Assembly: GCA_964579305.1 (NCBI GenBank)
Contig: CAZOGY010000047.1
Location: 1-24,121 of the forward strand
DNA from: JBCBWG01 sp964579305
GTDB taxonomy: Bacteria; Pseudomonadota; Alphaproteobacteria; Rhizobiales; Hyphomicrobiaceae
Direction: 5' to 3'
DNA: 24,121 nucleotides
Position 1 is the first letter of the stretch. Every line of letters begins with the position of its first letter. A program made the translations under genes and the position numbers. This document shows, one piece after another, positions 7,568 through 15,642 of this stretch. The notes beneath the pieces were generated by a model. The model was given only the letters and a program-made list of their open reading frames with translations, was not told the origin of the DNA and did not search any database.

Positions 7568-7756
7568 TCAACTGCGTTGCAGATCGCGCTGGATGATGAT
7601 GCGCGGGATGAGGCGGCAGCGGCTGTCAGCGCCATCCCAGACCCCGCCGCGCTCGTGGCAAGAGGCGACCATCTGCCAACGGTGGTGGTTGAACAATACG
7701 AGCAGCCCGAGAACGGCAAACACCGCCGCTGCGATCATGATGCGGGTCGACGACAT
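7568..7756 (-). CDS. Tiny single-helix membrane protein coupled to the P1 peptidase
   Basis: This 62-residue product has one transmembrane helix (about residues 7-24, IMIAAAVFAVLGLLVLF) followed by a short outer segment with two cysteines, C33 and C47, in CHERGGVWDGADSRC, and a basic tail. The C-x5-W...C pattern resembles small periplasmic disulfide loops seen in some bacterial envelope proteins. I know no function for it. The ATG at 7756 overlaps the stop codon of the P1 peptidase by one base (TGATG), with a strong GGAGG six bases upstream, so it is a real, translationally coupled gene. A GTG at 7759 is also in frame but is too close to the ribosome site. Confidence 0.78.
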   Translation of the reverse strand: MSSTRIMIAAAVFAVLGLLVLFNHHRWQMVASCHERGGVWDGADSRCRLIPRIIIQRDLQRS

Positions 7757-8853
7757 CACTCTCCTCCGTTCGCTGGCGCGAGCGGCTGATTCCCGTCGCC
7801 AGCAGGGTCAGATGGGGCGGCTGGCGCAGTGCCAAACCGCTCGGCCCAGGTCGGAGGACCGGTATACGCCGGTCCGGGCCGCATTGCACAGTAGACACCG
7901 CGCGCAATCGCCCGGGCCAGACAATCGGCCGCTGCCGCGCCAATCTCGGTGACGTCGGCCGTGTCGTCGTCAAGCCGTTTGAGCGGTCTTGCGACGGCAA
8001 AAACGGTATCGCCGTCCATTGCCCCATGTGCCGGGCGGATGGCTCTGGCCAGACCATCCTCGGCCATCAGCGCAACCCGGTTGACGCCGGTGCGATCCAA
8101 AGCGGCATCTGTGGCAACAATTGCGATGGTCGTGGCGGGCACCGTGCGATCCTTCCGGCGCAAGGCGAGACTGCCCGTCTCAATTTGAGCGGGCAGCCCT
8201 AATCCGCCGAATTCCCCGTCTTGCTCGTACGCGCCTGCCCAAAAGAACGGGCCCTCCCCAACGGTCGCTGAGCCAAGGGCGTTGACCGCGGCAAGCGCAG
8301 CAACCGTGATCCCGCCCGTCGCTTGGATACTGGCGGAACCGACACCGCCTTTCAGGGTCGCAGTTGTTGCACCGGTGCCTGCGCCAACGCTGCCAAGCGC
8401 GAAACCGGTGGCTGCATTTGTGTCGGCGCCATCATGCTGCGCGAGTGCGGCTTCGGCCGCGACCTTGCCAAGTTCCCAATAGACCGGTGCGCGCGGCGGC
8501 GCTGGCTGACCGGAACTGAGCAAATCAAACAGGATGGCTTGCGGAACGATCGGCACCGTGACAGGCCCGACCGCAAATCCACGCCCGCGTTCTGACAGCG
8601 CCACCATCGCACCGCCGGCCGCATCCAGCCCGAATGCCGACCCGCCTGACAAGACAAGTGCATCAACACTGCCTTGCCCTCGGACGGGATCGAGAATGGC
8701 GTGCTCGCGCGAGCCGGGCGCACCACCACGCACCGAGACCGCCGCCACATTGGGCCGTGCCACCGCAACGACGGTGACACCACTTATGCGTTGGAGGTCA
8801 CTTGCGTGGCCGACCGTGAGACCATCGATGTCTGTGATGAGATTGAGCGGCAT
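7756..8853 (-). CDS. P1/S58-family aminopeptidase (DmpA-like)
   Basis: The 365-residue protein belongs to the DmpA/L-aminopeptidase-D-esterase family, self-cleaving N-terminal nucleophile hydrolases that remove N-terminal residues from small peptides, amides or beta-peptides. Family segments seen are NLITDIDGLTVGHASD at 4-19, the VLSGGSAFGLDAAGGAM glycine loop at 67-83, and GSVGAGTGATTATLKGG at 154-170. TTIAIVATDAALDR at 241-254 probably begins with the processing site and nucleophile (T241, by family analogy). The last 35 residues are a Pro/Ala/Gly-rich tail. No clear signal peptide is present. The downstream microprotein is translationally coupled to it. No good ribosome site precedes the ATG at 8853. 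Confidence 0.92.
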   Translation of the reverse strand: MPLNLITDIDGLTVGHASDLQRISGVTVVAVARPNVAAVSVRGGAPGSREHAILDPVRGQGSVDALVLSGGSAFGLDAAGGAMVALSERGRGFAVGPVTVPIVPQAILFDLLSSGQPAPPRAPVYWELGKVAAEAALAQHDGADTNAATGFALGSVGAGTGATTATLKGGVGSASIQATGGITVAALAAVNALGSATVGEGPFFWAGAYEQDGEFGGLGLPAQIETGSLALRRKDRTVPATTIAIVATDAALDRTGVNRVALMAEDGLARAIRPAHGAMDGDTVFAVARPLKRLDDDTADVTEIGAAAADCLARAIARGVYCAMRPGPAYTGPPTWAERFGTAPAAPSDPAGDGNQPLAPANGGE

Positions 8854-9211
8854 CGGTTTAGGGGCTGTTGGGCCCGCCCTCGCGCGCAGGGCTGGGCGCT
8901 GGTGGCCAATAAGCTACCGCTTACAGGCAAATGAACCCGGATTCGACGCCCTTTTTGGCGACGGCTTCGTTCCGTAAGGCAATTATTGCGCACTGCAAAA
9001 GAAACCACCGCAAAATCTCCCGCGCCGCCGAAATTCCACAGCGTTTTTGACCCGCACCGCAGCAATTTTGCGTTGATTTGCCACAGGTGTTCCAAGGGGT
9101 GCTTGGTGATGACGCACAACGGACTACGTTGGGTTGAGCGGATCGCAAAGATGCGGCGCCAAAAGCGCTGGGTCCGCTTTCGAAGGGCACAAAAACGTCA
9201 GGGAGTGAAAC
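8854..9211. promoter_or_regulatory. Divergent promoter region of the P1 peptidase and the 70-residue protein
   Basis: This 358-base spacer has no convincing coding frame. It is richer in A and T than its surroundings around 8985-9080. A possible plus-strand promoter is TTGGTG at 9103-9108 and TACGTT at 9125-9130 (16-base spacing), about 80 bases upstream of the small gene. A small palindrome, GCAATTATTGC, lies near 8981-8991. These are weak calls. Confidence 0.35.
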
Positions 9212-9424
9212 ATGCCCGCTCAAGCCCCCGCACATGCCGTGCAGACGGGTTCGCCGAATTTACCCAGTGAAGACGAGATTAAGGAAGACCCGCGCGCCTG
9301 CTATCAGTCGGTCCGCCAACAGATGGACGCATATAGCGCCGCCGGTCGCGAGATCCCCGAAGACCTCAAGCGTGTCGAACGCGCAATCCAGGTGGAGTGC
9401 ATGGCGCAATCCCAGGGTCGCTAA
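9212..9424 (+). CDS. Small protein of unknown function (70 residues)
   Basis: I recognise no family. The product is hydrophilic, mostly helical by eye, with a Pro/Ala-rich start (MPAQAPAHAVQTGSPNLPS) and a helical core from about residue 20 (EDEIKEDPRACYQSVRQQMD). Two cysteines are present (C29 and C63). It has no signal peptide or membrane helix. A GGGAG ribosome site seven bases before the ATG and a long own promoter region support it as a gene. It stands alone on the plus strand, convergent with livK. Confidence 0.65.
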   Translation: MPAQAPAHAVQTGSPNLPSEDEIKEDPRACYQSVRQQMDAYSAAGREIPEDLKRVERAIQVECMAQSQGR

Positions 9425-9515
9425 TCACTCGACCGACGTGCCGCGATGGCGACAGCGCGACATTTTACAAGAAGCGTCGTGAAAATGGCGAGCTCGCCGA
9501 TTTACCAGCAGGTCG

Positions 9516-9553
9516 AAAAATAAAGAAAGGCCCGCCGTTTGAGCGGGCCTTTC
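9516..9553 (-). terminator. Strong rho-independent terminator of the liv operon
   Basis: An 11-bp perfect stem (GAAAGGCCCGC at 9525-9535 with GCGGGCCTTTC at 9543-9553) has a seven-base loop. On the minus strand it is followed by TTTATTTTT, so it terminates leftward transcription 24 bases after the livK stop. The plus side has only a poor T tract, so termination of the small plus-strand gene here is possible but weaker. Confidence 0.92.
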
Positions 9554-9577
9554 CAGTTTCAAAGCACGAGCGGCAAA

Positions 9578-10675
9578 TCAGTTGATTTGCTCGTAGGTGC
9601 CCTTCGACCATTTGTAGAACTTATATGGCGGCAGGTTCGGGTCGCCTTTTTCGTCGAACTTGAACTTGCCAAGGACGGTGGAGAATTCCGTCGAGTTCAG
9701 CGCGTTGATCACTTTTTCAGGGTCGATCGAACCAGCTTTCTCAACAGCTTGTTTCCACGCCTGGATCGCGGCGTAGGTGTAAAGGACGTAGCCTTCCGGC
9801 TCGATGCCTTTGTCGCGGAATTTCTTGACGATGTCGGCAGCTTCAGCGGCTTTACGCGGGTCTGGCGAGAACGTCATGAGCGTGCCTTCGCCAGCATCGC
9901 CCGTCACGCCCCAGTATTCCTGCGTCACAAGCGCGTCGCCCGAGATCAACTGTGCGCCCAGGCCCTGCTCGCGCATCTGGCGGATGATGAGGCCAGCTTC
10001 CGTGTGGTAACCGCCAACGTAAACAACGTCGATGGCTTCCTGCTTCATTTTGGAAACGAGAGCCGAGTAGTCTTTCTCGCCGGCCGTATAGGCTTCGTAC
10101 ATGGCTTCGGTGAGACCAGCCTCGTTCATGAACTTTTTGGTCTGGTCAGCAAGGCCTTTGCCATAAGCCGTTTTGTCGTGAAGGATCGCGACTTTTTTGC
10201 CGGCATACGTTGACGCGATATATTTACCGGCAACTTCGCCCTGTTGGTCGTCGCGGCCGCAAACGCGATAGACGTTCGGGCCCGCGCGCTCGTCCGTCAG
10301 CTTCGGGTTGGTTGAAGCCGGCGAGATTTGCACGATGCCTTCTTCGGCATAGACCTGCGAAGCCGGGATCGATGAGCCCGAGCAGAAGTGGCCTGCAACG
10401 AGGGCGACACCTTGTGAGGCCAGTTTGCCGGCGCCGGCAACGGCCTGTTTCGGGTCGCAAGCGTCATCTTCGATGATGAGCTTGAGTTGTTGGCCCATGA
10501 CGCCGCCGGCCGCGTTGATGTCGGCAACGGCCTGTTCGGCGCCTGCTTTCATCTGTGCACCAAACGACGCGTATTGACCGGTCATCGGGCCGATCGTTGC
10601 GACCGGAATTTCCTGAGCAAACGCAGCGCCGGCCAGCGCGGTCGAAAGCGCAGCCGTCAGAGCGAGCTTTTTCAT
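9578..10675 (-). CDS. livK: Branched-chain amino-acid ABC transporter, periplasmic binding protein
   Basis: This is the periplasmic receptor that hands ligand to the LivHM permease. The 365-residue protein has a standard signal peptide (MKKLALTAALSTALAGAAFA, cleavage after A20). The mature start is QEIPVATIGPMTGQYASFGAQ, typical of the Leu/Ile/Val-binding family. Family segments DINAAGGVMGQQLKLIIEDDACDP, AGHFCSGSSIPAS and ISPASTNPKLT follow, with cysteines near residues 73 and 98 that match the conserved disulfide of this family. A GGGAGG ribosome site precedes the ATG. It is the last gene of the leftward operon, with 253 bases upstream that may hold its own promoter, and a strong terminator after it. 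The ligand could be leucine-type or another amino acid. Confidence 0.96.
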   Translation of the reverse strand: MKKLALTAALSTALAGAAFAQEIPVATIGPMTGQYASFGAQMKAGAEQAVADINAAGGVMGQQLKLIIEDDACDPKQAVAGAGKLASQGVALVAGHFCSGSSIPASQVYAEEGIVQISPASTNPKLTDERAGPNVYRVCGRDDQQGEVAGKYIASTYAGKKVAILHDKTAYGKGLADQTKKFMNEAGLTEAMYEAYTAGEKDYSALVSKMKQEAIDVVYVGGYHTEAGLIIRQMREQGLGAQLISGDALVTQEYWGVTGDAGEGTLMTFSPDPRKAAEAADIVKKFRDKGIEPEGYVLYTYAAIQAWKQAVEKAGSIDPEKVINALNSTEFSTVLGKFKFDEKGDPNLPPYKFYKWSKGTYEQIN

Positions 10676-10830
10676 TGAGATAAACCTCCCAGGTTCAGCA
10701 GCCGCCGGAACAATCGAGACGGAACCAAGCCGGCAGCAACACCCGTCTTAACACATTGGTGAAGACGGTGCGCGACCAGAAAGTGCCCGGTTTGGCCAAA
10801 ACATGACCACGGCGTGAGAACGATGCAGGA

Positions 10831-10861
10831 GATACGCGCAGAGGTTGTGGTTTCGTGTCAA
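10831..10861 (-). promoter_or_regulatory. Possible promoter for livK
   Basis: On the minus strand a perfect TTGACA box (plus positions 10856-10861) is followed after about 20 bases by GTATCT. The spacing is longer than ideal. It lies about 155 bases upstream of the livK start, in the 253-base gap after the DUF6867 gene, and would let the binding protein be made in excess over the membrane parts. Confidence 0.35.
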
Positions 10862-10928
10862 CCTCGCCTTTACATGCGCTTTCGCAAGCCCGACCAAGGC
10901 ACAGCGCACAGCGCACAGACCCGACCCG

Positions 10929-11315
10929 TTACTGCGGATCGGCTTCATCAAGCGTGCGCCAGGTCAGCGGGCCGGTGCGTTTATAAAGCCAGGGATATTG
11001 CGCTTCCATCTGGCCGGCCCGGGTGGTCTGGTAGGCAAGCGCCGCGATGGCGGCCAGGATGAGAAAATTGACGATGTAATAATAGGCCCAGGTCAGCGTT
11101 TCCGGCCCCCATACGAAAAAGTGTTCCATTGAGACGCCGTCGGCAAGCGCGTAATGCAGAAAGCGCGCAGCAAGCGTGAGCGGCAGCATGTAAGCCACCG
11201 CTTTCCACATCGGGCTCCAGATTCGTGCAATGGCGCGCCCGGTCAGCCAAGCTGCGCCGCCGGCCAAAGCAAGCGTGATCGTGAGGAACGCGGCCAGTGA
11301 ATTTTCATAGATCAT
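10929..11315 (-). CDS. DUF6867-like small membrane protein in the liv operon
   Basis: The 128-residue protein has three predicted membrane helices (about residues 6-27, 37-57 and 77-97) and a hydrophilic C-terminal tail (QMEAQYPWLYKRTGPLTWRTLDEADPQ). It resembles the DUF6867 proteins found in liv operons of Rhizobiales, a call I make from memory of context and sequence style. Aromatic-rich segments (HFFVWGPETLTWAYYYIVNF) mark the third helix. Its place between livF and livK suggests an accessory part of the importer, but no function is established. I chose the ATG at 11315; an upstream frame to 11354 adds 13 polar residues and has no better ribosome site. Confidence 0.82.
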   Translation of the reverse strand: MIYENSLAAFLTITLALAGGAAWLTGRAIARIWSPMWKAVAYMLPLTLAARFLHYALADGVSMEHFFVWGPETLTWAYYYIVNFLILAAIAALAYQTTRAGQMEAQYPWLYKRTGPLTWRTLDEADPQ

Positions 11316-11402
11316 CGTTCTGCCAGATCCTGCCCGATCGTTTCTTTGTTGCAAGTCGCCTGATATTCGCGTGATGCGCCCGCGCCCGCGCCCGATCTCG
11401 CG

Positions 11403-12134
11403 CTAATGCGCGCCACCTTCCAGGTAGGCGGCACGGATTTCGGGACGGTGGAGCAACTCCTGGCCGGAGCCCGACATCGTAATTTCGCCATTGACCATGA
11501 CGTAGCCGCGATGGGCCAGCTTCAGCGCATGATAGGCGTTCTGTTCAACGAGAAACACCGTAAGGCCCTCGTTCTGGTTCAGCTCCCGGATCACTTCAAA
11601 GATCTGCTTGACGATCAAAGGCGCAAGGCCAAGCGACGGCTCATCAAGCATCAAGAGCCGCGGCCGGCCCATCAACGCGCGCGCAATCGCAAGCATCTGC
11701 TGTTCGCCGCCGGACATGGTCCCGGCCCGCTGGCTTTCGCGTCGCTTCAGGATCGGGAACAGCTCGTAGACGTGGCGCACATCGGCATCGAAGGTCTCGT
11801 CGGCCTTCGGATTGAGGATCGCACCCATCTGCAGGTTCTCAAAAACCGTCATGCGCGGAAAAATTCGACGGCCTTCGGGCGACTGGGCCATGCCCAGGTG
11901 CATGATCTGATGCGTCGGCAGCCGCGTGATCTCGCGCCCTTCGAAATGGATCGTGCCGTTGCGCGCGCGCGGGCTTCCGCACACGGTCATCATCAAGGTT
12001 GTTTTGCCGGCACCGTTTGCGCCGATGATAGTTGCGATCTCGCCCGTGTTCACATCGAGATCGATGCCTTTGAGCGCCTGGATGTTGCCGTAGAACGTCT
12101 CAAGGCCACGGATCTGGAGGATTGGTTCGCTCAC
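11403..12134 (-). CDS. livF: Branched-chain amino-acid ABC transporter ATPase LivF
   Basis: LivF is one of the two cytoplasmic ATPases that power the LivHM permease. The 243-residue protein shows Walker A GANGAGKT at 38-45, the ABC signature SGGEQ at 141-145, and Walker B LLMLDEP with D164 and E165. VEQN at about 196-199 stands where many ABC proteins have a switch histidine, as is normal for LivF. Its ATG overlaps the end of livG by four bases (ATGA), indicating translational coupling. The 87-base gap to the DUF6867 gene shows no terminator. Confidence 0.97.
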   Translation of the reverse strand: MSEPILQIRGLETFYGNIQALKGIDLDVNTGEIATIIGANGAGKTTLMMTVCGSPRARNGTIHFEGREITRLPTHQIMHLGMAQSPEGRRIFPRMTVFENLQMGAILNPKADETFDADVRHVYELFPILKRRESQRAGTMSGGEQQMLAIARALMGRPRLLMLDEPSLGLAPLIVKQIFEVIRELNQNEGLTVFLVEQNAYHALKLAHRGYVMVNGEITMSGSGQELLHRPEIRAAYLEGGAH

Positions 12135-13168
12135 CGCGAAATCTCCTCTTCAACCGTTTCAACATCTTCGTCCTCAACCCCGAGGTAGGCAGCAATGACA
12201 TGTGGATCATTGCGGACTTGTTCGGGGGTGCCATCGGCGATCTTCTTGCCGTAGTCGAGCACCACGATGTGATCGGAAACGCCCATCACGACGCCCATGT
12301 CGTGCTCGATCAGCAGGATCGAAACCCCATCCCGCTCCCGGATTTCAAGCAATAGGGCGTTAAGCTCCGCGCTCTCACGCGGGTTGAGGCCGGCCGCGGG
12401 CTCATCCAGACAGAGCAGCTCGGGGCCGGTGCACATTGCGCGCGCGATTTCCAACCGGCGTTGCGCGCCGTAGGGCAGGTTGCCCGCCGCGTCGTCCGCA
12501 CGATCGATGAGGCCGATCCGTTCCAGCCAAGCCGCCGCTTTGTCGATGGCGGCCTGTTCTGCCCGGCGGAACGACGGCAGACCCAGGATGCCACCAACCG
12601 TGAAACCCGATGCCGCCATCAGCGGCTGGTGCTGGGCAACAAGCAGATTTTCCAGCAACGTCATGCCGGAAAACAGCCGGATGTTCTGAAACGTCCGCGC
12701 AACGCCGGCTTCGCGATTGATCGCGTGATCGGGCAGCCGTTCCAGCAGGAACGAGCGGCCGTCTTCACGCCGCATCGCAATGCGCCCCACGGTTGGTTTG
12801 TAAAAGCCCGTCAGGCAATTGAAGACCGTTGTCTTGCCAGCGCCATTCGGCCCGATGATCGCGGTAATCGCACCGCGCTGGGCGGCAAACGACACATCAT
12901 CGACGGCAACGAGGCCGCCAAACCGCATTGTCAGGTGATCGACCTGAAGAACCGGATCGCTGATGTCGGCGCGCCGGGTTTGGGCGGTGCCTGCAGCAGA
13001 ACCGTCGGCAGTCTCATGTTTGTCCGGCGTGAGTGCCTGCGCGTGCTGATCGGTGTCGGCGAGCTGATTGGCAGCGGATTTGTCGGGACCCGGCTTGTCG
13101 TCAAGGCGGGTCGGTTGCGGCACCTTCGCATGGTGTCCGTTGGCCGTATGGATTTCTGGCGGTCGCAT
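12131..13168 (-). CDS. livG: Branched-chain amino-acid ABC transporter ATPase LivG, with an N-terminal tail
   Basis: LivG is the second ATPase of the importer. The catalytic part begins near residue 72 (PVLQVDHLTMRFGG). Walker A GPNGAGKT is at 106-113, the signature region LPYGAQRRLEIARA at 231-244, Walker B LLCLDEP with D255 and E256, and the switch H289 in IEHD. Family members usually start just before the catalytic part. Here about 70 hydrophilic residues rich in His, Ala, Asp, Thr and Gln precede it. The ATG at 13168 overlaps the livM stop by one base (TGATG), and the next in-frame Met is M81, inside the fold, so the tail is probably translated. A short acidic tail (VEDEDVETVEEE) ends the protein. 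Confidence 0.95.
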   Translation of the reverse strand: MRPPEIHTANGHHAKVPQPTRLDDKPGPDKSAANQLADTDQHAQALTPDKHETADGSAAGTAQTRRADISDPVLQVDHLTMRFGGLVAVDDVSFAAQRGAITAIIGPNGAGKTTVFNCLTGFYKPTVGRIAMRREDGRSFLLERLPDHAINREAGVARTFQNIRLFSGMTLLENLLVAQHQPLMAASGFTVGGILGLPSFRRAEQAAIDKAAAWLERIGLIDRADDAAGNLPYGAQRRLEIARAMCTGPELLCLDEPAAGLNPRESAELNALLLEIRERDGVSILLIEHDMGVVMGVSDHIVVLDYGKKIADGTPEQVRNDPHVIAAYLGVEDEDVETVEEEISR

Positions 13169-14532
13169 CAGCCGTGCCCCTCCTGGACGAGGTCGGCGCC
13201 AATCGCCTTGCGCTTCTTCAGGGCGACGCTGGGCGTCCTGTTACCGATCAGCCCGCGCGGACGCCAAACCATGACAAGCACCATCAGCGCGCCAAAGAAC
13301 ACCATTCGCCATTGTTTCGGGTCGAAGCTTTCCCCGAAGATCACCTTCAAGAAGGCCACATCGCGCAGGTATTCCAGTCCGCCAATCAGAAGGATTGCCG
13401 CGATCGCGACCCCGATTTGCGAGCCCATCCCGCCGAGCACGACGATCGCGAGAATGATCGCGCTTTCCACGAAGGTAAAACTCTCAGGCGAGATAAAACC
13501 TTGCTTGGTAGCAAAGAATGAGCCGGCAAACCCGCCAAACATCGCGCCAATCGCAAACGCCGTAAGTTTGGTGGTGACGGTGTTGATACCAAGCGATTTG
13601 CACGCGATTTCATCTTCGCGCAGCGCTTCCCAAGCCCGCCCAATCGGCAAGCGGCGCAGCCGGATCGTCACGTAGTTGGTGATCAGCGCCAGGATCAGGA
13701 TCAGGTAGTAAAGGAAGATGATCCGATGCAGCGGTGAATAGTCGAGCCCGAAGAACTTGTGGAATGTGCCATCGCCAAAACGCTTGAATTCAAGCCCGAA
13801 GAAGTCTGGACGCGGGATCGATGACAGGCCGTCGGGGCCACCGGTGAACTCATACCAGTTGAGCAGAACCACCCGGATGATCTCGCCAAACGCCAGCGTC
13901 ACGATCGCGAGGTAATCGCCGCGCAACCGCAGCACTGGAAACCCGAGCAGAATGCCCCAGAAGGCAGCCAGGATGCCGGCAAGCGGCAAGCAAATCCAAA
14001 ACGAGAACCCAAAGTGCTGGGCAAGCAGCGCATAGGAATACGCGCCCACCGCGTAAAACGCGACGTAGCCAAGATCCAGCAGTCCCGCCAGGCCGACAAC
14101 GATATTCAAGCCCCACGCCAACATCACGTAGGTCAGCACGAGCACTGCCAAGTCCATGATGTAGCGATCGGAAAAAGGCATGAACGGAAGCACGACGGCA
14201 AACGCGATCAGCGCCAACCCGAAATACGGCAGTATCGCGCTCAGCCCCGCCCCGACCGGTTTGAGCGCATCGCTTATCCGTCCGCCTTGGCTGCCGGTCA
14301 GCGACAATAGGAACTGGATCACGAAAGCTGCGAGGATAAGCGCGCCGGCCAGGTCCCAGCGCGTTTCGACTTCGAGGCTGCCCGTCGGCGTTTCGGTCAA
14401 CCGAAAAACGATCAGCGGGAAACACAGCAGCATGACGACGAGGGCGGCAATGCCAGCTCTCCGCAGCAGCCCGTTTAACAGGCTTGGCTGTGCGGCACCG
14501 GCAGCCGGCTTTGAAAGCGCGGTCTCACTCAT
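13168..14532 (-). CDS. livM: Branched-chain amino-acid ABC transporter permease LivM
   Basis: LivM forms half of the membrane channel. The 454-residue protein has an N-terminal region with extra hydrophobic helices (about residues 28-45, 61-80 and 99-120) before the core permease, as in other alphaproteobacterial LivM proteins. The core includes WGLNIVVGLAGLLDLGYVAFYAVGAY and the cytoplasmic coupling loop GRAWEALREDEIACKSLGIN at 298-317. The C-terminus is polar and basic. It starts four bases after the livH stop and its own stop overlaps the livG start, so the genes are tightly coupled. Confidence 0.97.
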   Translation of the reverse strand: MSETALSKPAAGAAQPSLLNGLLRRAGIAALVVMLLCFPLIVFRLTETPTGSLEVETRWDLAGALILAAFVIQFLLSLTGSQGGRISDALKPVGAGLSAILPYFGLALIAFAVVLPFMPFSDRYIMDLAVLVLTYVMLAWGLNIVVGLAGLLDLGYVAFYAVGAYSYALLAQHFGFSFWICLPLAGILAAFWGILLGFPVLRLRGDYLAIVTLAFGEIIRVVLLNWYEFTGGPDGLSSIPRPDFFGLEFKRFGDGTFHKFFGLDYSPLHRIIFLYYLILILALITNYVTIRLRRLPIGRAWEALREDEIACKSLGINTVTTKLTAFAIGAMFGGFAGSFFATKQGFISPESFTFVESAIILAIVVLGGMGSQIGVAIAAILLIGGLEYLRDVAFLKVIFGESFDPKQWRMVFFGALMVLVMVWRPRGLIGNRTPSVALKKRKAIGADLVQEGHG

Positions 14533-14536
14533 TGCC

Positions 14537-15463
14537 TCACACCTTCTCGACTTCGGGTTTGCCGAGCAGGCCGGACGGCATGAAGATCAACACGATCGCA
14601 AGGATCGAGAACGCCGCAACATCCTTGTATTCGACCGAAAAGTAGGCCGACCAGAACACCTCAATCAGCCCGATGATCAGCCCGCCCAGCATCGCGCCTG
14701 GCAACGACCCAATCCCGCCGAGGACCGCCGCGGTGAACGCTTTGATGCCCGCCAAAAACCCGATGTAGAAGTCGATCACGCCATAATAGAGCAGGAACAT
14801 CATGCCAGCGACCGAGGCGAGCGCAGCGCCGATGACGAAGGTCAGCGAGATCGTCAGATCCACGTTGACGCCGGTCAGCGCCGCCATCGTCCGGTCCTGC
14901 TCACAAGCGCGCTGGGCGCGCCCAAGCGATGTCTGCGTGATGATGTAGGTAAACACCGCCATCAGCGCGATCGTGGTGACCACGATCAGGATCTGCATGT
15001 TTGAGAGCTGAACAGTAAAGCCGCTCTCGCTCTCCATCAGCGTGTAGCCGCCTGGGATCAGCGGCTGGAGCGGTTTGACCCGTGCCCCCTGGATGATCTG
15101 TACGAGGTTTTGCAGGAACAGCGACATGCCGATGGCCGAGATCAGCGGTGCAAGTCGGAAGGACCCGCGCAACGGCCGGTAGGCCACGCGTTCAACGACC
15201 CAGCCCCACACAGAGGTCAACACAAGCGCCAGCATCAAAACGAGCAAAAGCGCCAACAGCAGCAGTGCGCCCGATGCCATCCCGATCGACGTCAGCAGCA
15301 AAATGAAGATCAGCGCGATAAAAGCGCCGACCATGAACACGTCGCCATGCGCGAAATTGATCATGCCGATGATGCCGTAGACCATCGAATAGCCGATCGC
15401 GATCAGCCCGTAGATGGACCCAAGCGTGATCCCATTGATCAGCTGCTGGGTGAAGTACTCCAT
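14537..15463 (-). CDS. livH: Branched-chain amino-acid ABC transporter permease LivH
   Basis: LivH is the other half of the membrane channel. The 308-residue protein starts MEYFTQQLINGITLGSIYGL, followed by IGYSMVYGIIGMINFAHGDVFMVGA, a hallmark of the family. A coupling loop GRAQRACEQDRTMAALTGVN lies in the second half. The ATG at 15463 has a GGGAG ribosome site. The frame is open 93 codons upstream, but that part is basic, not membrane-like and unlike the family, so I exclude it. It is the first gene of the liv operon. Confidence 0.97.
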   Translation of the reverse strand: MEYFTQQLINGITLGSIYGLIAIGYSMVYGIIGMINFAHGDVFMVGAFIALIFILLLTSIGMASGALLLLALLLVLMLALVLTSVWGWVVERVAYRPLRGSFRLAPLISAIGMSLFLQNLVQIIQGARVKPLQPLIPGGYTLMESESGFTVQLSNMQILIVVTTIALMAVFTYIITQTSLGRAQRACEQDRTMAALTGVNVDLTISLTFVIGAALASVAGMMFLLYYGVIDFYIGFLAGIKAFTAAVLGGIGSLPGAMLGGLIIGLIEVFWSAYFSVEYKDVAAFSILAIVLIFMPSGLLGKPEVEKV

Positions 15464-15583
15464 GCATCTCCCTCGTCGTGCATGCTGCCGCGGCATCCGG
15501 CCGGGCGCCTTTGCGCGATATCGACTTGTGGTGATAAAGGCGCGTGCCGAGCGCCAAGACGGCAGGGCTTTTTCCCATTGTCT

Positions 15584-15598
15584 TAAAGCGTTGTGCCA
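15584..15598 (-). promoter_or_regulatory. Partial sigma-54-like site upstream of livH
   Basis: On the minus strand TGGCAC, five bases, then TTTA sits about 120 bases upstream of livH. It matches the -24 half of the sigma-54 consensus and the TT of the -12 half, but lacks the key GC. It is a weak candidate for nitrogen control of the transporter. Confidence 0.2.
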
Positions 15599-15626
15599 CA
15601 GGCGTACAGAGGCTCTGCGGCGCATT

Positions 15627-15642
15627 CGCAACGCGTGTTGCG
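15627..15642. promoter_or_regulatory. Inverted repeat upstream of livH
   Basis: CGCAAC and GTTGCG arms of 6 bp flank a four-base centre, in the 275-base spacer between livH and the CDGSH gene. It could be an operator or a hairpin at the end of the CDGSH transcript; there is no T tract. Confidence 0.3.

Noticed and set aside
7048..7719. Minus-strand open frame of 223 codons opposite the FAD dehydrogenase
   Set aside because: It overlaps both the certain dehydrogenase and the coupled microprotein gene, with no family features.
8784..9235. Minus-strand frames upstream of the P1 peptidase
   Set aside because: They overlap the peptidase start and the small plus-strand gene and have no recognisable protein character; the stretch is better read as promoter DNA.
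11406..12188. Plus-strand open frame of 260 codons opposite livF
   Set aside because: livF is certain from its Walker and signature motifs; this frame is its shadow.
12461..13675. Plus-strand open frame of 404 codons opposite livG and livM
   Set aside because: It spans the junction of two certain genes on the other strand and has a low-complexity, charged translation with no recognisable domain.
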